Of a stretch of 64,000 nt of DNA, positions 25,181-37,270 are shown one piece after another. The position numbers were made by a program, and so were the translations under genes. The notes below the pieces were generated by a model. It worked only from the letters and a program-made list of their open reading frames with translations. It did not search any database and was not told where the DNA came from. The DNA is from Zelopaecilomyces penicillatus (lineage: Eukaryota > Ascomycota > Sordariomycetes > Hypocreales > Pseudodiploosporaceae), in NCBI GenBank assembly GCA_005765155.1, contig VCCP01000007.1, forward strand, positions 2,373,501 to 2,437,500, given 5' to 3'. Within the stretch, counting starts at the first letter, position 1. Each line of letters opens with the position of its first letter.

Positions 25181-28100
25181 TTATAAAATGCTCTGTCTTC
25201 CCTGATTGTCATTTTGTTTCTCTTTGGGTTTACCACCTTCATTTACTCTGCGACGGATTGACTGTGTTTGGATATTGTTCATGTGTTCAATCCAACTCTC
25301 AACTCTATTTGGTATACTTCGGCCAGGAGCAGGGCTATTACTGGCAAGCATAGAGAAAGATATTATATTATATTAGAGAAATCAAGGCCAGAAACATTGT
25401 ATTCACGTTTATTCACTTTTTTCTCTCCTCATGTATTTATTTGATACTATACAAGAGTTGGTTAGTGCCAAGATTCTAACCTTGATAATCTTGGAATTTG
25501 AGTGCTCTGAGAGGGCCAAATGGCGGCTTTGAAAGTTATATTGATATTTATACGTTTAATTATAGTAAGCATTCATCAGAAATTATTTCGACATTGTCTT
25601 CTCAAATTCTGTAGATTTACTTGCATGATCTAACATGGAAACTACCCGCCACACCCCACGCCATGGCTGCTGACTACCCTTGAAGCCACACAATTAGCAA
25701 CCCGACACACCATCACTAACCATGCTTTAGCTTCCGTAGTCGCAATCAACATGATTCCGAGTAACGGAAATAGCTGTCATGTGCTATTACCTACGGTAGA
25801 TACGATAATTTCACAGGCATCTATTACTGAGTTTATATTGGTCTCAAAGTGCCACCCACAACACCCCCGCTTTATAAAATTGCCCGTCCAACATATTGCC
25901 CTCGTAGCCATGCACAGGTTGTCCTGCAATCCCCAGTACAAACACAGTAATGATTCCCCTATGAAACTCGGTTAAGGGTTAGGTAGATGGACTTCAATGA
26001 GTCAAAATGAACGCAATGTACCAACCGTGATTGCCAAGGCAATGAGTGGTATTGTACAAATTATGCGAGTCACCCCGACTCATCGTGGATAATCATGTAT
26101 GAAACGGAAGTCACATCGTCTGATAAGATCCAACACAGCACTCAACAGGGACAGGCGAATGTAAATCAAGTACGAGGATAGGTAGGTAGCTTTTCATCAA
26201 GATTTCCTTAACCAGATCAAGTGCCGCCAGGATCTTGCAACAAAACAGCTTATAGCCAGCTAAAAATGATGCAAGTTTGTCCACCTCTATCATACTTAAC
26301 TGTCATGGTCGCCATGGTATATGCCTCTGATAAATTCCGTCTTCTATTCGTATATAGTATGCTGTCGTTATCGTTGAGCAGGGACTACAAATTGCATCCC
26401 CCCAAGGTACATCTCATTGCGGCAGACCATTATTCAATTGTCTTTACTGTTCAACTGTTAAGCCATGGCTGATTACATATCTAACAGTTACCCTGTCTTA
26501 ACACTACCTAAACTAATTTATTCATCTAATATATCACAATTATCAGCACCCCACGGTATATGTGAGCTGGTTTAGTCATATAACTTCAATGTATAATGGT
26601 AATATTTCTGATTAAGCTTAATAAAAACATAGACGAATTGCCTTTTTAAATATAAGCTACTAACTATAGTTTATCAACACTACTTTATATTAAGAATTCG
26701 GATCATAAAGACTCATCCAAAGTGTGGGGGTCTCTTACTATTAATTACCTTGGTCTGGTTACATCTCTCGCCCATCTACGGATATGAAACGCCCAGTTCA
26801 GCAGTCTAGTGCATGTACGTAATAAACCAAGTGAGCTAACATCAAACATCTAGTCAGCCACAAGCCAAGGATTGGGGAATATGAAGCGCAAAGACGGCCG
26901 GAGAATTGGGCTGCGGAGGTGGCTTCTTTAGCTTTCAGTTCCGGCAATTAGTTTCGGCTCTCGTCAGTTATTAGAACCTGGAAGCCACCAACCACAGGAA
27001 CGGAGGCGCCAGCATTTCGGACCCGAAACAAGGCCGCTGAGCAGTGCTAACCGGGAAGCTGAAATCAAACAGAGGGCAGGCAGGTGCGTAGTATCACTAA
27101 TTATAGTTGTAGGACACACATATAATAGTAATAAGATGGAGGGCGGAGGGAGGGATGAGAGACAACTTGGAGACAATCTGGATCAGCGATGGAGGCGACA
27201 AGCGAGTTGGGGTTGGGGTGCCGTCTTTGCCCCAGCCGTGCAGCAAAGTGTGGAGTCGGCAGTTGGTATCAACGCTGGCATGGGGGGTCGATCACTGTAC
27301 ACTCACTGTACACTCACTGTACGCTCACTGTACATCCACTGTACAAGAGCGCCTGTGAATAGGTAAACAGTTGGGGTCGATAATTCACTTACCAAGCAAC
27401 GCTGCCCGTCCAGTGATGGTGACATACATACCTACCTAGGTCTGAACCTACGGTACCTAATTATATCAAGTCCTCATGTGTTGCGGCATCTGTTTTCTCA
27501 AAACAGCCCGCTGGGATAGATTAGCCGAAACCAAGCAAACTTTTCCAATTTCTATCACATCTGACTGTCTTGGCCCCTCGTCGTGTGTGCCTCCACTTGG
27601 ATGTGTCGCGTTGTAGGGGACCTCAACACGGAACCACATCGATCACTAACAACCACCCAGCACCTGCACCACCAACCACTAATTAACCACCACTGACCAC
27701 CACTGACTTAACCCACTGGCCCGCCCCTAAAACCACCACAGCGACCATGGCGGGTTGGCGGGGTTGTCCTCCCACAAACCTCCCCCTGCCAATCAGATCG
27801 GCGCACCATCACAGGGCTAGACTGCTTGCAGTTAAAGGCGAGCCGCTGAGACGGCCGCTAACTCGTATCACGGACCAAACATGGAGTCGATTGCGCTAGA
27901 TGGCACGCTTTGCACCTTGCAAGTTGCAACCATCCCGTCCGTCCCATCCTTGGCCATCTCCTCCAGCTCCAGCCCGGAGCCGCCATGACTGATTTTTTGC
28001 TTTATCCCCCTTGATATCCCCCCCCCCTGGTGGATGTATGGTATGGGGGAGGCCATTCATTCTCGCTCGATCCTCTGTCCAACTATCCCTCTGTCTCTCT

Positions 28101-28383
28101 TCTCTCGTGAGGAACAGAAACAGACATCAAAGATATCACCACAGCGTCCGCCAAACCGACACGCCGCGCAGCGACTGTGACATCCCACAAACAGCTCGAC
28201 TCACACGGACACCTCACACGGACTCACGCCGACGCAGATAAGATATCTGCTACCCTTTCGTGTGGGCGGCGGGTCGACTTCCCCCCCTCCTCCTCCTACC
28301 CCGGCGTCCCTTATCGCCAAATGTGCTGCTTCTAAGCGACCGTTGCACCCCCCAAGCTACGACATACCACCACATCCTCAACG
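25181..28383. other. Long intergenic region without a recognisable gene
   Basis: Only short, unrelated open frames occur and none resembles a known family. The stretch 26470-26720 is strongly AT-rich. An 11-base tandem array lies at 27292-27346 (separate entry). The last 350 bases are pyrimidine- and C-rich, including a run of C at about 28019-28027, and probably hold the promoter and 5' UTR of the next gene. Confidence 0.5.
27292..27346. repeat. Five-copy 11-bp tandem repeat
   Basis: Five consecutive 11-base units begin at 27292, 27303, 27314, 27325 and 27336. Units 1 and 2 are identical (TCACTGTACAC); units 3 to 5 differ by one to three bases. Each unit contains CACTGTAC. The array lies about 1.04 kb upstream of the SMP-30-like gene. 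It could be a minisatellite or a cluster of binding sites. Confidence 0.9.
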
Positions 28384-29472
28384 ATGAAATCATACAGCAG
28401 TCGCGGCTCAAGTCCGCCGCAGCAGGCCGTCGACCCCTCTCTCGACCGCATCGTCCTGGTCGACCAGCTGCCCAGCGAAGCCTGGGTCGAAGGCCTTGCT
28501 GTGCGCCCCTCGGGCCAGATCCTGGCCACGCGCCTCGACGGCAACGAGATATACACAATTGATTTGCGCTCCAACCGATCCTTTCCCGAAACCAACTTTG
28601 ACTACGACCCGGTGCCGCCCAAGCTGCTACTCACCATCCCCGATATCAACACAATCTTTAACATATGCCCGCTGACGGGCACCGAGAGGGAAGACTATGC
28701 CGTGCTCTCTGGCTTTGCCGACTTTGCGCAGGCAGAGTACCACAGCGTAACGGTTTGGCGCATGTCCTTTGACCCAGACGACCCTGGCGCGCCTCCGACC
28801 ATGACCAAGATTGCGGATATGCCAGATGCGCTGTACTGTTTGGGCATGATTACCGTTTCGGATAAGACGCTGATCATTGCTGACACAACAACGCATTGCA
28901 TCTGGCGGGTAGACGTCCTGACCGGCAAAACTTCCATGTTGATGCAGGATAAGGAGAGCATGTCTGCCGCAACAAAGGATGAGATCTTTGGTGTCAACCG
29001 CATCCGTCTAGCTGCTGGCTACCTGTGGTATACAAACACCAGCTCCGGCGTGCTATACCGCGCCCCCATAAAATACACCGACGACAACCTAGACATCAAC
29101 GTCACAGGGCCTGCGGAGGCCGTGGCCGACGGGTTACAGCACGGCGATGGGCTGGTAATGCGGCCGGATGGGACTGCAGGATACGTCGCCTGTTATGTCC
29201 AGGGAATCGTATGGCGGATCGACGTGGATTCAAAATCGGGCAAAGGCACAGTCTCCGTGCTGATGGATGGGCTAATAACTCCAACCACGATGGATCTTCG
29301 GTACGAGAAGGCAAACGGCAAGCCGACGCTGTATGTCATGTGCGTTGGAGCCGTCAGCCCGGCGTTGTTTGAGGGTGATAATAGTGTCGTGTTGACACTG
29401 GCCAATTTGGACAAGTCAAAACTGCACATTATGATTACGGTGACGACAGAAGTCACATATGAGTATATATAA
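28384..29472 (+). CDS. SMP-30/gluconolactonase-like six-bladed beta-propeller protein
   Basis: This is a single-exon gene of 362 residues. The pattern of short beta-blade repeats (EGLAVRPSGQILATRLDGNEIYTID near residues 40-60, LIIADTTTHCIWRVD, LWYTNTSSGVLYRAP, GLVMRPDGTAGYVAC) is that of the SMP-30/gluconolactonase/strictosidine-synthase-like propeller superfamily. No signal peptide is evident, so it is probably cytosolic. Members hydrolyse lactones or act in secondary metabolism; related fungal propellers have been reported as pericyclase-type enzymes in biosynthetic clusters. The exact reaction here is unknown. It follows the NRPS and esterase on the same strand but is separated by a 3.2 kb gap, so cluster membership is uncertain. 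An AATAAA signal lies at 29501-29506, about 30 bases after the stop. Confidence 0.8.
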   Translation: MKSYSSRGSSPPQQAVDPSLDRIVLVDQLPSEAWVEGLAVRPSGQILATRLDGNEIYTIDLRSNRSFPETNFDYDPVPPKLLLTIPDINTIFNICPLTGTEREDYAVLSGFADFAQAEYHSVTVWRMSFDPDDPGAPPTMTKIADMPDALYCLGMITVSDKTLIIADTTTHCIWRVDVLTGKTSMLMQDKESMSAATKDEIFGVNRIRLAAGYLWYTNTSSGVLYRAPIKYTDDNLDINVTGPAEAVADGLQHGDGLVMRPDGTAGYVACYVQGIVWRIDVDSKSGKGTVSVLMDGLITPTTMDLRYEKANGKPTLYVMCVGAVSPALFEGDNSVVLTLANLDKSKLHIMITVTTEVTYEYI

Positions 29473-32400
29473 GATAAATAATGTAGCGTTTTTTTTTATA
29501 AATAAAACATTTAATAATTGTTAATCCGATAGCACTTTGAATTCTTTTAGAAGATGTGAACAGAGATCTCTGTACACGTATATTTCTTGGTACTTTGTTT
29601 CTCAATAGCATCATGTGTGATATTAATATTTTTCTGTCCAAAAAAGCTACACTCTCGCTTATCAAGTCATGATACCGAAAATGGCAAATAAGCGTGATAT
29701 CAACTACCGAGGTATCGATACCTGTCATCTCCCTATTTCATCTAGTGCCTTGACATCTGGTGTCTCACCAAAGTCAGGGGGGGACGGGAATTGGCTTTCT
29801 GTGGCTGCATAATGACAGAAAAGCATGTTTTAGCGCTGACTTGATTGGCGGGTACTTGCTATACTTGACATGAATGTCAACAATGCAAGCGTCTGTTTGT
29901 TAACGTTGGGAAGGGTTCTAGTTAGTGTATTCAGGGTGCTTGTCTTTCTATGGGAACATGAGGTGAGTGGTGGCAGAGTTTGGGGGAGTGTGATGGTTTT
30001 GATATCGGTTGATTGATGGATATGATTTTGAGATGTCAGTGGGTATATTTGAGCCGGTATCGACCTGTGAGTCGTGTTCTCCGAACCAAAATCCCCATGT
30101 TAAGCAAATATGAGCTACTTAGTTGGCTGTGGGACAGCTCAACCGGGGAAGAATAATCACGAATTACTGTGTAATTACATGGACGAAGTGGGTGGTTTAG
30201 GCAAGAAACAAGCCGTAAGCTTGATGAGTCTGGATGACGATGTATCTAAGTACTAGCACAAATGTGAAAAGAGCTGTCTGGTCTGCATGTTTTTCTCACA
30301 TGCGCAATCTAGACGGCGACGGAGGTACATGGGGTATTAACCTAATAACAAGGTACGCCATTCAGGGAATTATCTCTGCCTTCACGGGAGTGTCAAGGTA
30401 AAGATAACCACAACCAAGAAGATTGCACAGAGATTTCAAGCTACAGTATATTTTTACTAATTCCTTATAACGTATCTTGTAATTTTTGGGGATATCACCT
30501 GACCGTTGCTTTTTGTGTCATTTACATATTGGAGACATGCGTGCGACTCTGGGACTCGACGCAAAGAAGAAACAAGACAAAACAAAACAAAGCGCTACTC
30601 GGTTAATGTGCTGTATTATCCAAGGCCTTATGCAAATCTACAGCGATCAACGTTCAAAAAGTCAAGCTTTTCGGCACGACGAGGGTTGACGGGAAAAAGG
30701 GGGTCGTCATCACCTGAATACTCAATTTGGACCAATGAACAAGCGCGGAAAGCGTCTTGTCAGTCCGCGTTGGCATCAACGTTGCAGCCAAGGAGAGCAC
30801 TATGCTAAATTAAATGCGACGTGAACTGGACCCTGGGCCATGCTAGAGTGAGTATTGCCGACCAGGCAGAAAGGCTGTGTATCTATCTGTGCCTGTCATT
30901 TGGATACGAAGGGTTGGAAGGATGCCCATTTGGAGGATACGGTTATCCGTTTGAGACAGGTACGCGTATATCGAATAGCCTATTGCCCCTGTCTATGCCG
31001 CGAGAGTGAATTGAATGCAAGCGATGGGCCACAACGGCCGTTGTCTCCATGGAAATCTGTCCCGGTTCCAAAACGCTCCGGCTGCACCTGTAATTAACGA
31101 CCAAGCAGGGAATAGTCGGTGCCCACACCACCAGATGTGTATTAACCCCTACACACACACACACACACACACACGCCCGGGCTCTTCCGCTGACACGAGG
31201 AAATCGGACGAGGTAGAAACGGGGGTTATTCAGCGAGGTGAAAATTCTGTGCTGCTAGAAGTTGAAGCGGATTTGTTTTAGCAAACCATCACCCTCGTCG
31301 TTGATTACGTAGTATTAAGTTGGTGGAGAGAGAAGAAGCTTATCGCTGTAGAATGTTGTTGTTGTTATTGTTGTTATTGTGGCCGTCATAGACGGCACAC
31401 GTCATTCATTTGTAAAAGAGGGATAGGTACAATACACTGTGGCAGCGCGTCTTGAATGGCTAAGCACAAATGAACAAAGAGACGCTATTTGGACAGAAAC
31501 GTCATCCACTTGCATGGAATTCTGTGAGAATCTCGCATGTGCATGATACTGAGATTGCGCAGCAATGACACGCAGATTGATTGCTGCAGGGTGCAAAATA
31601 AGAAAAAGGAGCAGTTGCTGCTCTTGGGTAATAAGGCTCACACTGTGTGAATGTAACCTTTGCGCCAGCCCCAAAGCGACAAGTGGGTGACTTGGATACA
31701 TGAATACATAGTAGCTGCGGAGCGGTCTTTTCACCATTCTCTCTCTCAATTTGCTATTTCCCTTTCACTGTTTTGTTTTCTTTGTGTCGGCTATCTAGCT
31801 GGGAGGAGGAATAAGGCGAGAATCATAGAGATGAGATCAACCTCGGGCCAGAGTGGGTTTGTTTGTTGAGGCATGTCGTGTTTGTGGCTTGTTGTTGGTT
31901 TGTCCCAAAAACAGCACCCCTAAATGTCCAACTCCGAGGCCCCTCTTTTCTTAATTCGTATTAAATTAAGTTTACACTAAACCAGCCCAAGCAGAATGAA
32001 TAGCCTAAAGAGGACTAGACTGCTCGTCTCATCTAAATGGAGCAGAGGCAGAATGCAAATTGGACATTAAAACAGGATGGATCAATATTCAGCCGAGCCC
32101 CCCATCACAAACCACGTCAAACTGTGGCGTAGACCCACCGCGCCTGGAAGAGGAAGTGCAAATGAGCACGGGCTGATCTCTGCAGCTTGTCCCAATAGGC
32201 TGCAGAGCCACCTAGCTGCTTGTAGACCAGGCTCTAGACCGCTGGACCTTTCAGCGCTCTGGGCCCGAGTGGGTGCGGAAGGAAAAAAAAATCAGGTCCA
32301 GCCCAAGAAGCAAAAGACCCGTAATTACCTTGCCTACCCTCGGTACGGGCCCAAGACAGGGGGTCAACATGTACAAAAACAGGGTTGCACAATGTCTCTG

Positions 32401-33051
32401 CATCGGCCTGGGTGGACATTTCTGGTTGTCGATACGCACATCAGCCCGTTGCCACTGCAAATCGCGCAGCTCACAATCACTGCTGTCCCCTCCCTGTTTG
32501 GCTCCCTCAGCCGTAGCGCCCTGTGGGTGGTAAGCTTAAATGCAGGTACGGAGTTTTAGCACCATGTACCTGGTACTTTTTACTGGCCTGACACTGGGGG
32601 ACGGAGCAGGCGAGTCTCTGGATTCCGAGCCCCTGAGTGCACTGTCGCCTGTGCCTGGATAGGATACCTATGGGGAACACGCGTTCTTTTTGGGTGGAGA
32701 CACTGCTATGCTCCGGGTATTCACTGCTCTGCCCCCCCTCGCTCTCTCATTGTGCGTACGTCCCTCTCGCCGCCTCCACTATCTGTCCTCCAGTCTCATG
32801 ATCGATTAAAAGTTGCCCGACGTCCTCTCTTCCTGATGCGACACCGCCTCATCGACCCTTCTCGTGCCGCTCGCTGAACCTCTTCTGTCGGACGCAACAG
32901 AAGAAAAGGGTCAACTGAAGCTGCTGTCGCTTCCTACCTTTTTCGACATCCAGCATCGACTTCGACGCTGATTTGCGATAAAAACAACACGAACCGGTCC
33001 GCCGTGTTTTCCTGCGCTTCGGTGGTCGACACCGCCCCTCACAACAGCAAC
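29473..33051. other. Long intergenic region without a recognisable gene
   Basis: I see no coding region with family resemblance. It holds the 3' UTR of the propeller gene (AATAAA at 29501), an (AC)12 microsatellite and a TTG/TTA-type triplet-like run at about 31354-31380. The last 350 bases are pyrimidine-rich and form the likely promoter and 5' UTR of the desaturase gene. Confidence 0.5.
31151..31174. repeat. (AC)12 microsatellite
   Basis: A perfect dinucleotide run of 24 bases in the intergenic region; likely a polymorphic simple repeat with no inferred function. Confidence 0.95.
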
Positions 33052-35382
33052 ATGGCCCCCCCCGGTTTGTCCAAACGCGATGCCGTCGTCTCGCCAGAGT
33101 CCGTCGACGCCATGATTGCCAACGGCGACACCATTGTCATTTTCGAGGATTATGTTCTCCGCCTCAACAGCTGGCTCCCCAACCATCCTGGTGGCACCCT
33201 GGCCATCGAGCACATGATTGGCAGAGACGCCACGGATGAAATCTCAGTGTAAATATTTTCCCCGTTTCTGTTTTGGGCCCCCCTCGTTCTTCCCCGTCTG
33301 TCGCTCGACTCGTTTCTTCATTTTTTTCTATTTCGCATCGTCATGATTCTGGCCCATGGAACTTGTCATCGTTGTTTGTGGTTGTTTAGCCCGAGCCTCG
33401 TTGTGGGAGAGAGACAAGGCCATGATGGCCGACGTTGAGGTAAAAAAAAAAAAGGAACAAGTAAAAAGACGACTCTCGTTTTAAGCTCAAGTCTCCTGCC
33501 AAGCGGACCTGCATAGTGGCAGAAAGGGACGAGAGGGGGCCTATTCGTCCTTTTGTACTGGTGCCTGCATCTCCAAATACCTACCCCATCCTTCCATCGC
33601 TTCCCACTCTGCAGCCCTTGTCAAACACGCAGGACCACACTAAAAGTTGATTGCTAAGCAATTACGGTGCTGACTTTTTTGGGGTGCGCAGATACCATTC
33701 GCTGGCTACGCTCAAGACTATGAAGGCCTTTCGGATCGGTCGGAAGCCAGCAGGCATTTGGGCCAATAGGACGCCGCCCATTCGGGGAGGCAAGTTTGGC
33801 AACTATGTCGACGAGCCGGAGGTATCGGACGAAAAGAACCCCATCGTCGATGCACCCATCAATGGCTGTCTCAACGTCCCCGTCATTGGCCGGCCCATCT
33901 CCCCTGCTCTCGAGGAAAAGACCATTGAGACATGCGGCAATGGCACTGCCCTGTGCACCAAACGGGCTACACCTAGAGGGAGTCCATCACGACGTGAAAA
34001 GGCAGAGTTCAATGAAAAGGCCGATGGCGGACTCGACAACCATCGTGGCCGAGCTGGGTTGACGCCCGATCAGTATGCTCAATGGGCTGTAGATCAAGCC
34101 AAGCACTGTGATGCCGAAGGCTTTCCTTCTCTGGACACGGAGGTGCAGGAGGAAGTGGCCAGAAAGTACCGAGCCCTGCATCAGCGAGTCCACGATGAGG
34201 GTTTGTACGACTGTCGCTACCTCGAATACGGGAAGGAAATGTGTCGATACTCCGCCCTGTTTGCCCTCTTCCTCTACACCCTGCGCGCTGAGTGGTACAT
34301 GACCTCGGCCGCTTGCCTTGGTCTGTTTTGGGTATGTTCGAACTCTTCTTTAAGCACATAGATAAACACTTGCTGACAAGTTCCATCATATAGCATCAGA
34401 TTATGTTCACGGCCCACGATGCTGGCCATCGAGCCATTACCCATATCTTTGTCGTCGACACCCTGATTGGCATGTTCATTGCCGACTTTTGCTGCGGCCT
34501 GTCCATTGGCTGGTGGAAGAGCAGCCACAACGTCCATCATCTTGTCACCAACCAGCCCGTAAGTCTCCCGCTTTTGGCATCGCCTTGGCATCTTAAGCAT
34601 CCTGCTAATTATACATCTCAATATAGGAACATGATCCCGATATTCAAAACGTACCCTTGTTCGCCACTTGCCCCTCTTTCTTTCAGTCACTACGCTCCTC
34701 ATACTACGGCGGCTTTCAATTTGTCTGGGACGCCGCTGCCGACATCATGGTTCCGTATCAAAAGTACACCTACTATCCCGTCATGGGCATTGCTCGATTC
34801 AACCTCTATCTGCTCTCGTGGTGCCACGTGCTGTCCTCCCGATCATCAGGTCTTGGTAGCAGCAAGGCGTGGTGGATCCGTCCCACCGAAATCACCTTCA
34901 TGTTCTGCTACTGGGTTATTTTTGGATACTTTTTGCTTTGGCGTACGCTGCCGACATGGACCATCCGAGTAGCCTTTGTTCTGGTGTCGCACATCATCAC
35001 TATGCCTCTGCACGTTCAGATCACCCTCTCCCATTGGGGCATGTCCACCTCGGATCTTGGCGAGGATGAATCCTTTCCCCAGCGACAGCTTCGAACCACC
35101 ATGGATGTAGACTGCCCTGCGTGGCTTGACTTCATCCACGGTGGCTTGCAGTTCCAGGTTGTGCACCATCTGTTCCCCCGTGTTCCCAGACACAACCTGC
35201 GCAGGCTACAAGGGATGGTCAAGGAGTTTTGCCTCGACACCGGAATCCCATACTCCATCCTCAACTTTGTTGATGGAAACCGCAAGGTGCTTTCTCGGCT
35301 GGACGACATTGCAGGCCAGGTTAAAATCCTAGTCAACTGCCAGAAATACATGGCGGCAACGGGAGAGAGTGGATTACATTAA
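33052..35382 (+). CDS. Cytochrome b5-fused fatty-acid desaturase (sphingolipid delta-8-desaturase type)
   Basis: Four exons are inferred: 33052-33248, 33692-34331, 34394-34558 and 34627-35382. Intron 1 is long (443 bases, GTAAAT donor, phase 2); introns 2 and 3 are short and phase 0 (donors GTATGT and GTAAGT). The product is 585 residues. The N-terminal cytochrome b5 domain contains the heme-binding HPGG motif in exon 1 and provides electrons for the reaction. The membrane-bound desaturase domain has three histidine boxes that bind the di-iron centre: HDAGH at the start of exon 3, HNVHH in exon 3 and QVVHH in exon 4. The glutamine-type third box and the fused cytochrome b5 are marks of front-end and sphingolipid delta-8 desaturases, which act on the long-chain base in the endoplasmic reticulum. 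The gene is probably a core lipid gene; regioselectivity is inferred from family resemblance only. The start ATG has a strong context (CAACATGGCC). Confidence 0.9.
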
Positions 35383-35912
35383 TTAATGAATGGGTGGGTA
35401 TCAGACAGGATCATCTTGAGAGTTGAAAACTTGTATTTTTATAGCCGTGATGGGATACGTCATCATAGATGGGAAACAACCTAATTAGCTCGACTGGCGT
35501 TTTTATGAATTGCAAAGTATTGTTAATGCCTCGTTGACCAATCATTTATTTTTAGAAAGTAATGCGAACATCGTTACTCCAAGAAATCGTTGACTTCTCA
35601 ATAATCGCGCTCTCCAAATTATGAATAACTTGTTTTCAATGCAAGGCCAGTCTAAACTCTCTACATGGTTTAACCCCTTCAGCTCATTAGTAATACAACT
35701 ATTCTGCCCAAGTATATCGATAATTGAAACAACATTTACAATGGACAACCTTGCACCTGAAGATATCATTCATGAAATTATAAATCATTGTCACGCTTAT
35801 TATAATACAGCCAGGCCTTCTCATCCCTCGGATGAATAACTCCTTGGTAGCGACCTTGAATCTATTGCTTAATCACTTGGTGTGATGTTGCAGACTTTCC
35901 AATCAACACAGC
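35383..35912. other. Intergenic region between convergent genes
   Basis: This is 530 AT-rich bases between the desaturase stop and the end of the small secreted protein copy on the other strand. It presumably holds both 3' UTRs. No gene was recognised. Confidence 0.5.
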
Positions 35913-36380
35913 TTAAAACCCGGGACAAGTGGCCAAGCTATCTCCCTCAACGAGTGCCGGCCGTTTGACCGACGATAATTTCGCCCTGGCACAGAGACTG
36001 TCGAATTTCTTGATCCTTTCTGCATCGTTGGGCGGCAGGGGACAGCCAAAATGCTTGAAATCGTAACTTTTACAAAACAAAAAGCTGCCGACTGCCGTGC
36101 ACGCTTCAACCGATGCCTTTGAAATCTCGTCAATCTTGGCCTTTCCGAGTTTATTAATCTCGGGAAAAGTGGGTGGCATTGTACCACAAGTCCTGACAAC
36201 ATAATCAACTTTGGGTGGTGGGATGAGACCCTCGGCACAGACGAGTTGGACTTTGCCGGCCTTGAGTTCGACTTGGAAGCGGCCGCCGATGCAAAGGCCT
36301 CGGCAGTCTTCGTTATCTCCGCATGGCTCGTTGAAGCAGAGTGCTGTTGTTGCAAGTGCTAGGATGCTGAAGAACTGTAT
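35913..36380 (-). pseudogene. Small secreted cysteine-rich protein, tandem copy A, start codon lost
   Basis: The frame read from 36380 down to the stop at 35913 is exactly as long as the intact paralogue at 37271-37738 (468 bases, 155 codons plus stop). It aligns without gaps by eye, keeping the EPCGD..DC..LCIGGR stretch, the downstream cysteines and the C-terminal CPGF (CLGF in copy B). The codon at the paralogue's ATG is ATA here (36378-36380), followed by a hydrophobic leader (QFFSILALATTALC). The first in-frame ATG comes only at about 36179, after the leader and five of the ten cysteines. I found no in-frame upstream ATG, and no GT..AG splice that would supply one. Positions matching the paralogue's 5' UTR intron have lost the donor (GTATGT to CATGTC) and the CAAG acceptor (CAAA). 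It is either a very young pseudogene, a gene starting at a non-AUG codon, or a sequencing error. Confidence 0.65.
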
Positions 36381-36550
36381 TTTGAGTAGATGAAATTCGT
36401 TAGTATTGAGTGAAACATAGTAGACGACGACGCCTGTGGAGCGGGGACATGGTTGATTCTGGGAAGAGGGGGTGCTTTGGGTGTGTTTGTGTGATGTGAT
36501 GGAAGATGGTGATAGATGAGGGAGAGAGAAGCTTCAGAGGATTGCCCTCT

Positions 36551-36587
36551 TTTTATAATGTTAATATGGTTCTACATCGCGGGCCGG
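36551..36587 (-). promoter_or_regulatory. Promoter of copy A: TATA box and conserved CGCGGGCCGG block
   Basis: On the minus strand TATAAAA (36551-36557) follows the conserved GC-rich block at 36570-36587, as in copy B. Downstream comes a CT- and CA-rich 5' leader. The promoter appears intact although the coding copy lacks its ATG. Confidence 0.6.
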
Positions 36588-36837
36588 GGATGTACTAAAA
36601 CAAAGTCTCACCTGATTATTAACTGAGTGAGGTAATCAACATTTCCATTGGTGTGTAAGGCGTGGATGTCCTCCTTTAATGCACAGTCTGTAATACTGCA
36701 CGTAGGTAAGACATCAATCATGTAAACGAAAAGCAAAAGTGGTTCAAATTGACAGAGGAAGTTTGCGGCTTGGAATGAAGGTATGATTTAGGAAGACATG
36801 CATAATTCCAAAGCTTAGCCTGACCTCATGTCTCTCC

Positions 36838-37270
36838 GAACGTGCTTCCAATGAACACCAAGATGATCATCACAAAATTTGCACGATGCCACCTCACTCT
36901 GCTGAGTAACACACATCAATCAGTTCGAGCCAAGGGGAGGGGGGGCTTGCTCAAACAACGAAACAGCTTGGTTTTAGAGTAGAAAAGATATAAGTGCTTT
37001 GAGAAACAGCTGGCTGCTACCACTTTTAGTGAAGTACTTCTAGTATCTAGTGTCAAGGTCTTATTGTCTTGTTGATCCTTTATTACTCTCATAATAGTTT
37101 GTTTTTATCAACAGATTTTGCCAAGTGTATTACAGATAATCGACTGACATTTTACCAATGGGAGATGGTGGATGATGTATCTTGTGGAAACAACTCCCAA
37201 AACAATATTATATATTAACATGACCTCCCCCAATTCATCTCCATATTACAGATATTCGACCCAACTCAAC
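36838..37270. other. Intergenic between the two duplication units
   Basis: No gene was recognised. It probably contains the 3' UTR of copy B and distal promoter sequence of copy A. Confidence 0.4.

Larger units (their letters stand above)
35913..36837 (-). repeat. Tandem duplication unit, copy A (pair with 37271-38167)
   Basis: Coding region, leader, 5' UTR, TATA region and at least 250 bases of upstream sequence match the second unit. Shared blocks include the 18-base TTCTACATCGCGGGCCGG at 36570-36587 and 37937-37954, a TAAGACATCAA-to-AGCAAAAG block near 36708 and 38066, and a CCTGACC segment near 36819 and 38148. The units lie in direct orientation about 1.36 kb apart. Confidence 0.8.

Noticed and set aside
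27292..27346. CRISPR-like array
   Set aside because: The units are 11 bases long and adjoin with no spacers, and the genome is eukaryotic.
28250..28562. Open frames on both strands over the start of the propeller gene
   Set aside because: They overlap its 5' UTR and coding start in other frames and have low-complexity Arg/Pro-rich translations.
31354..31380. GTT/ATT-rich run as a possible functional repeat
   Set aside because: A short simple-sequence run with no link to a gene; treated as background.
35903..36355. 150-residue minus-strand frame overlapping small secreted protein copy A
   Set aside because: It is out of frame with the region homologous to the intact paralogue and lacks its cysteines and leader, so it is a frame shadow.
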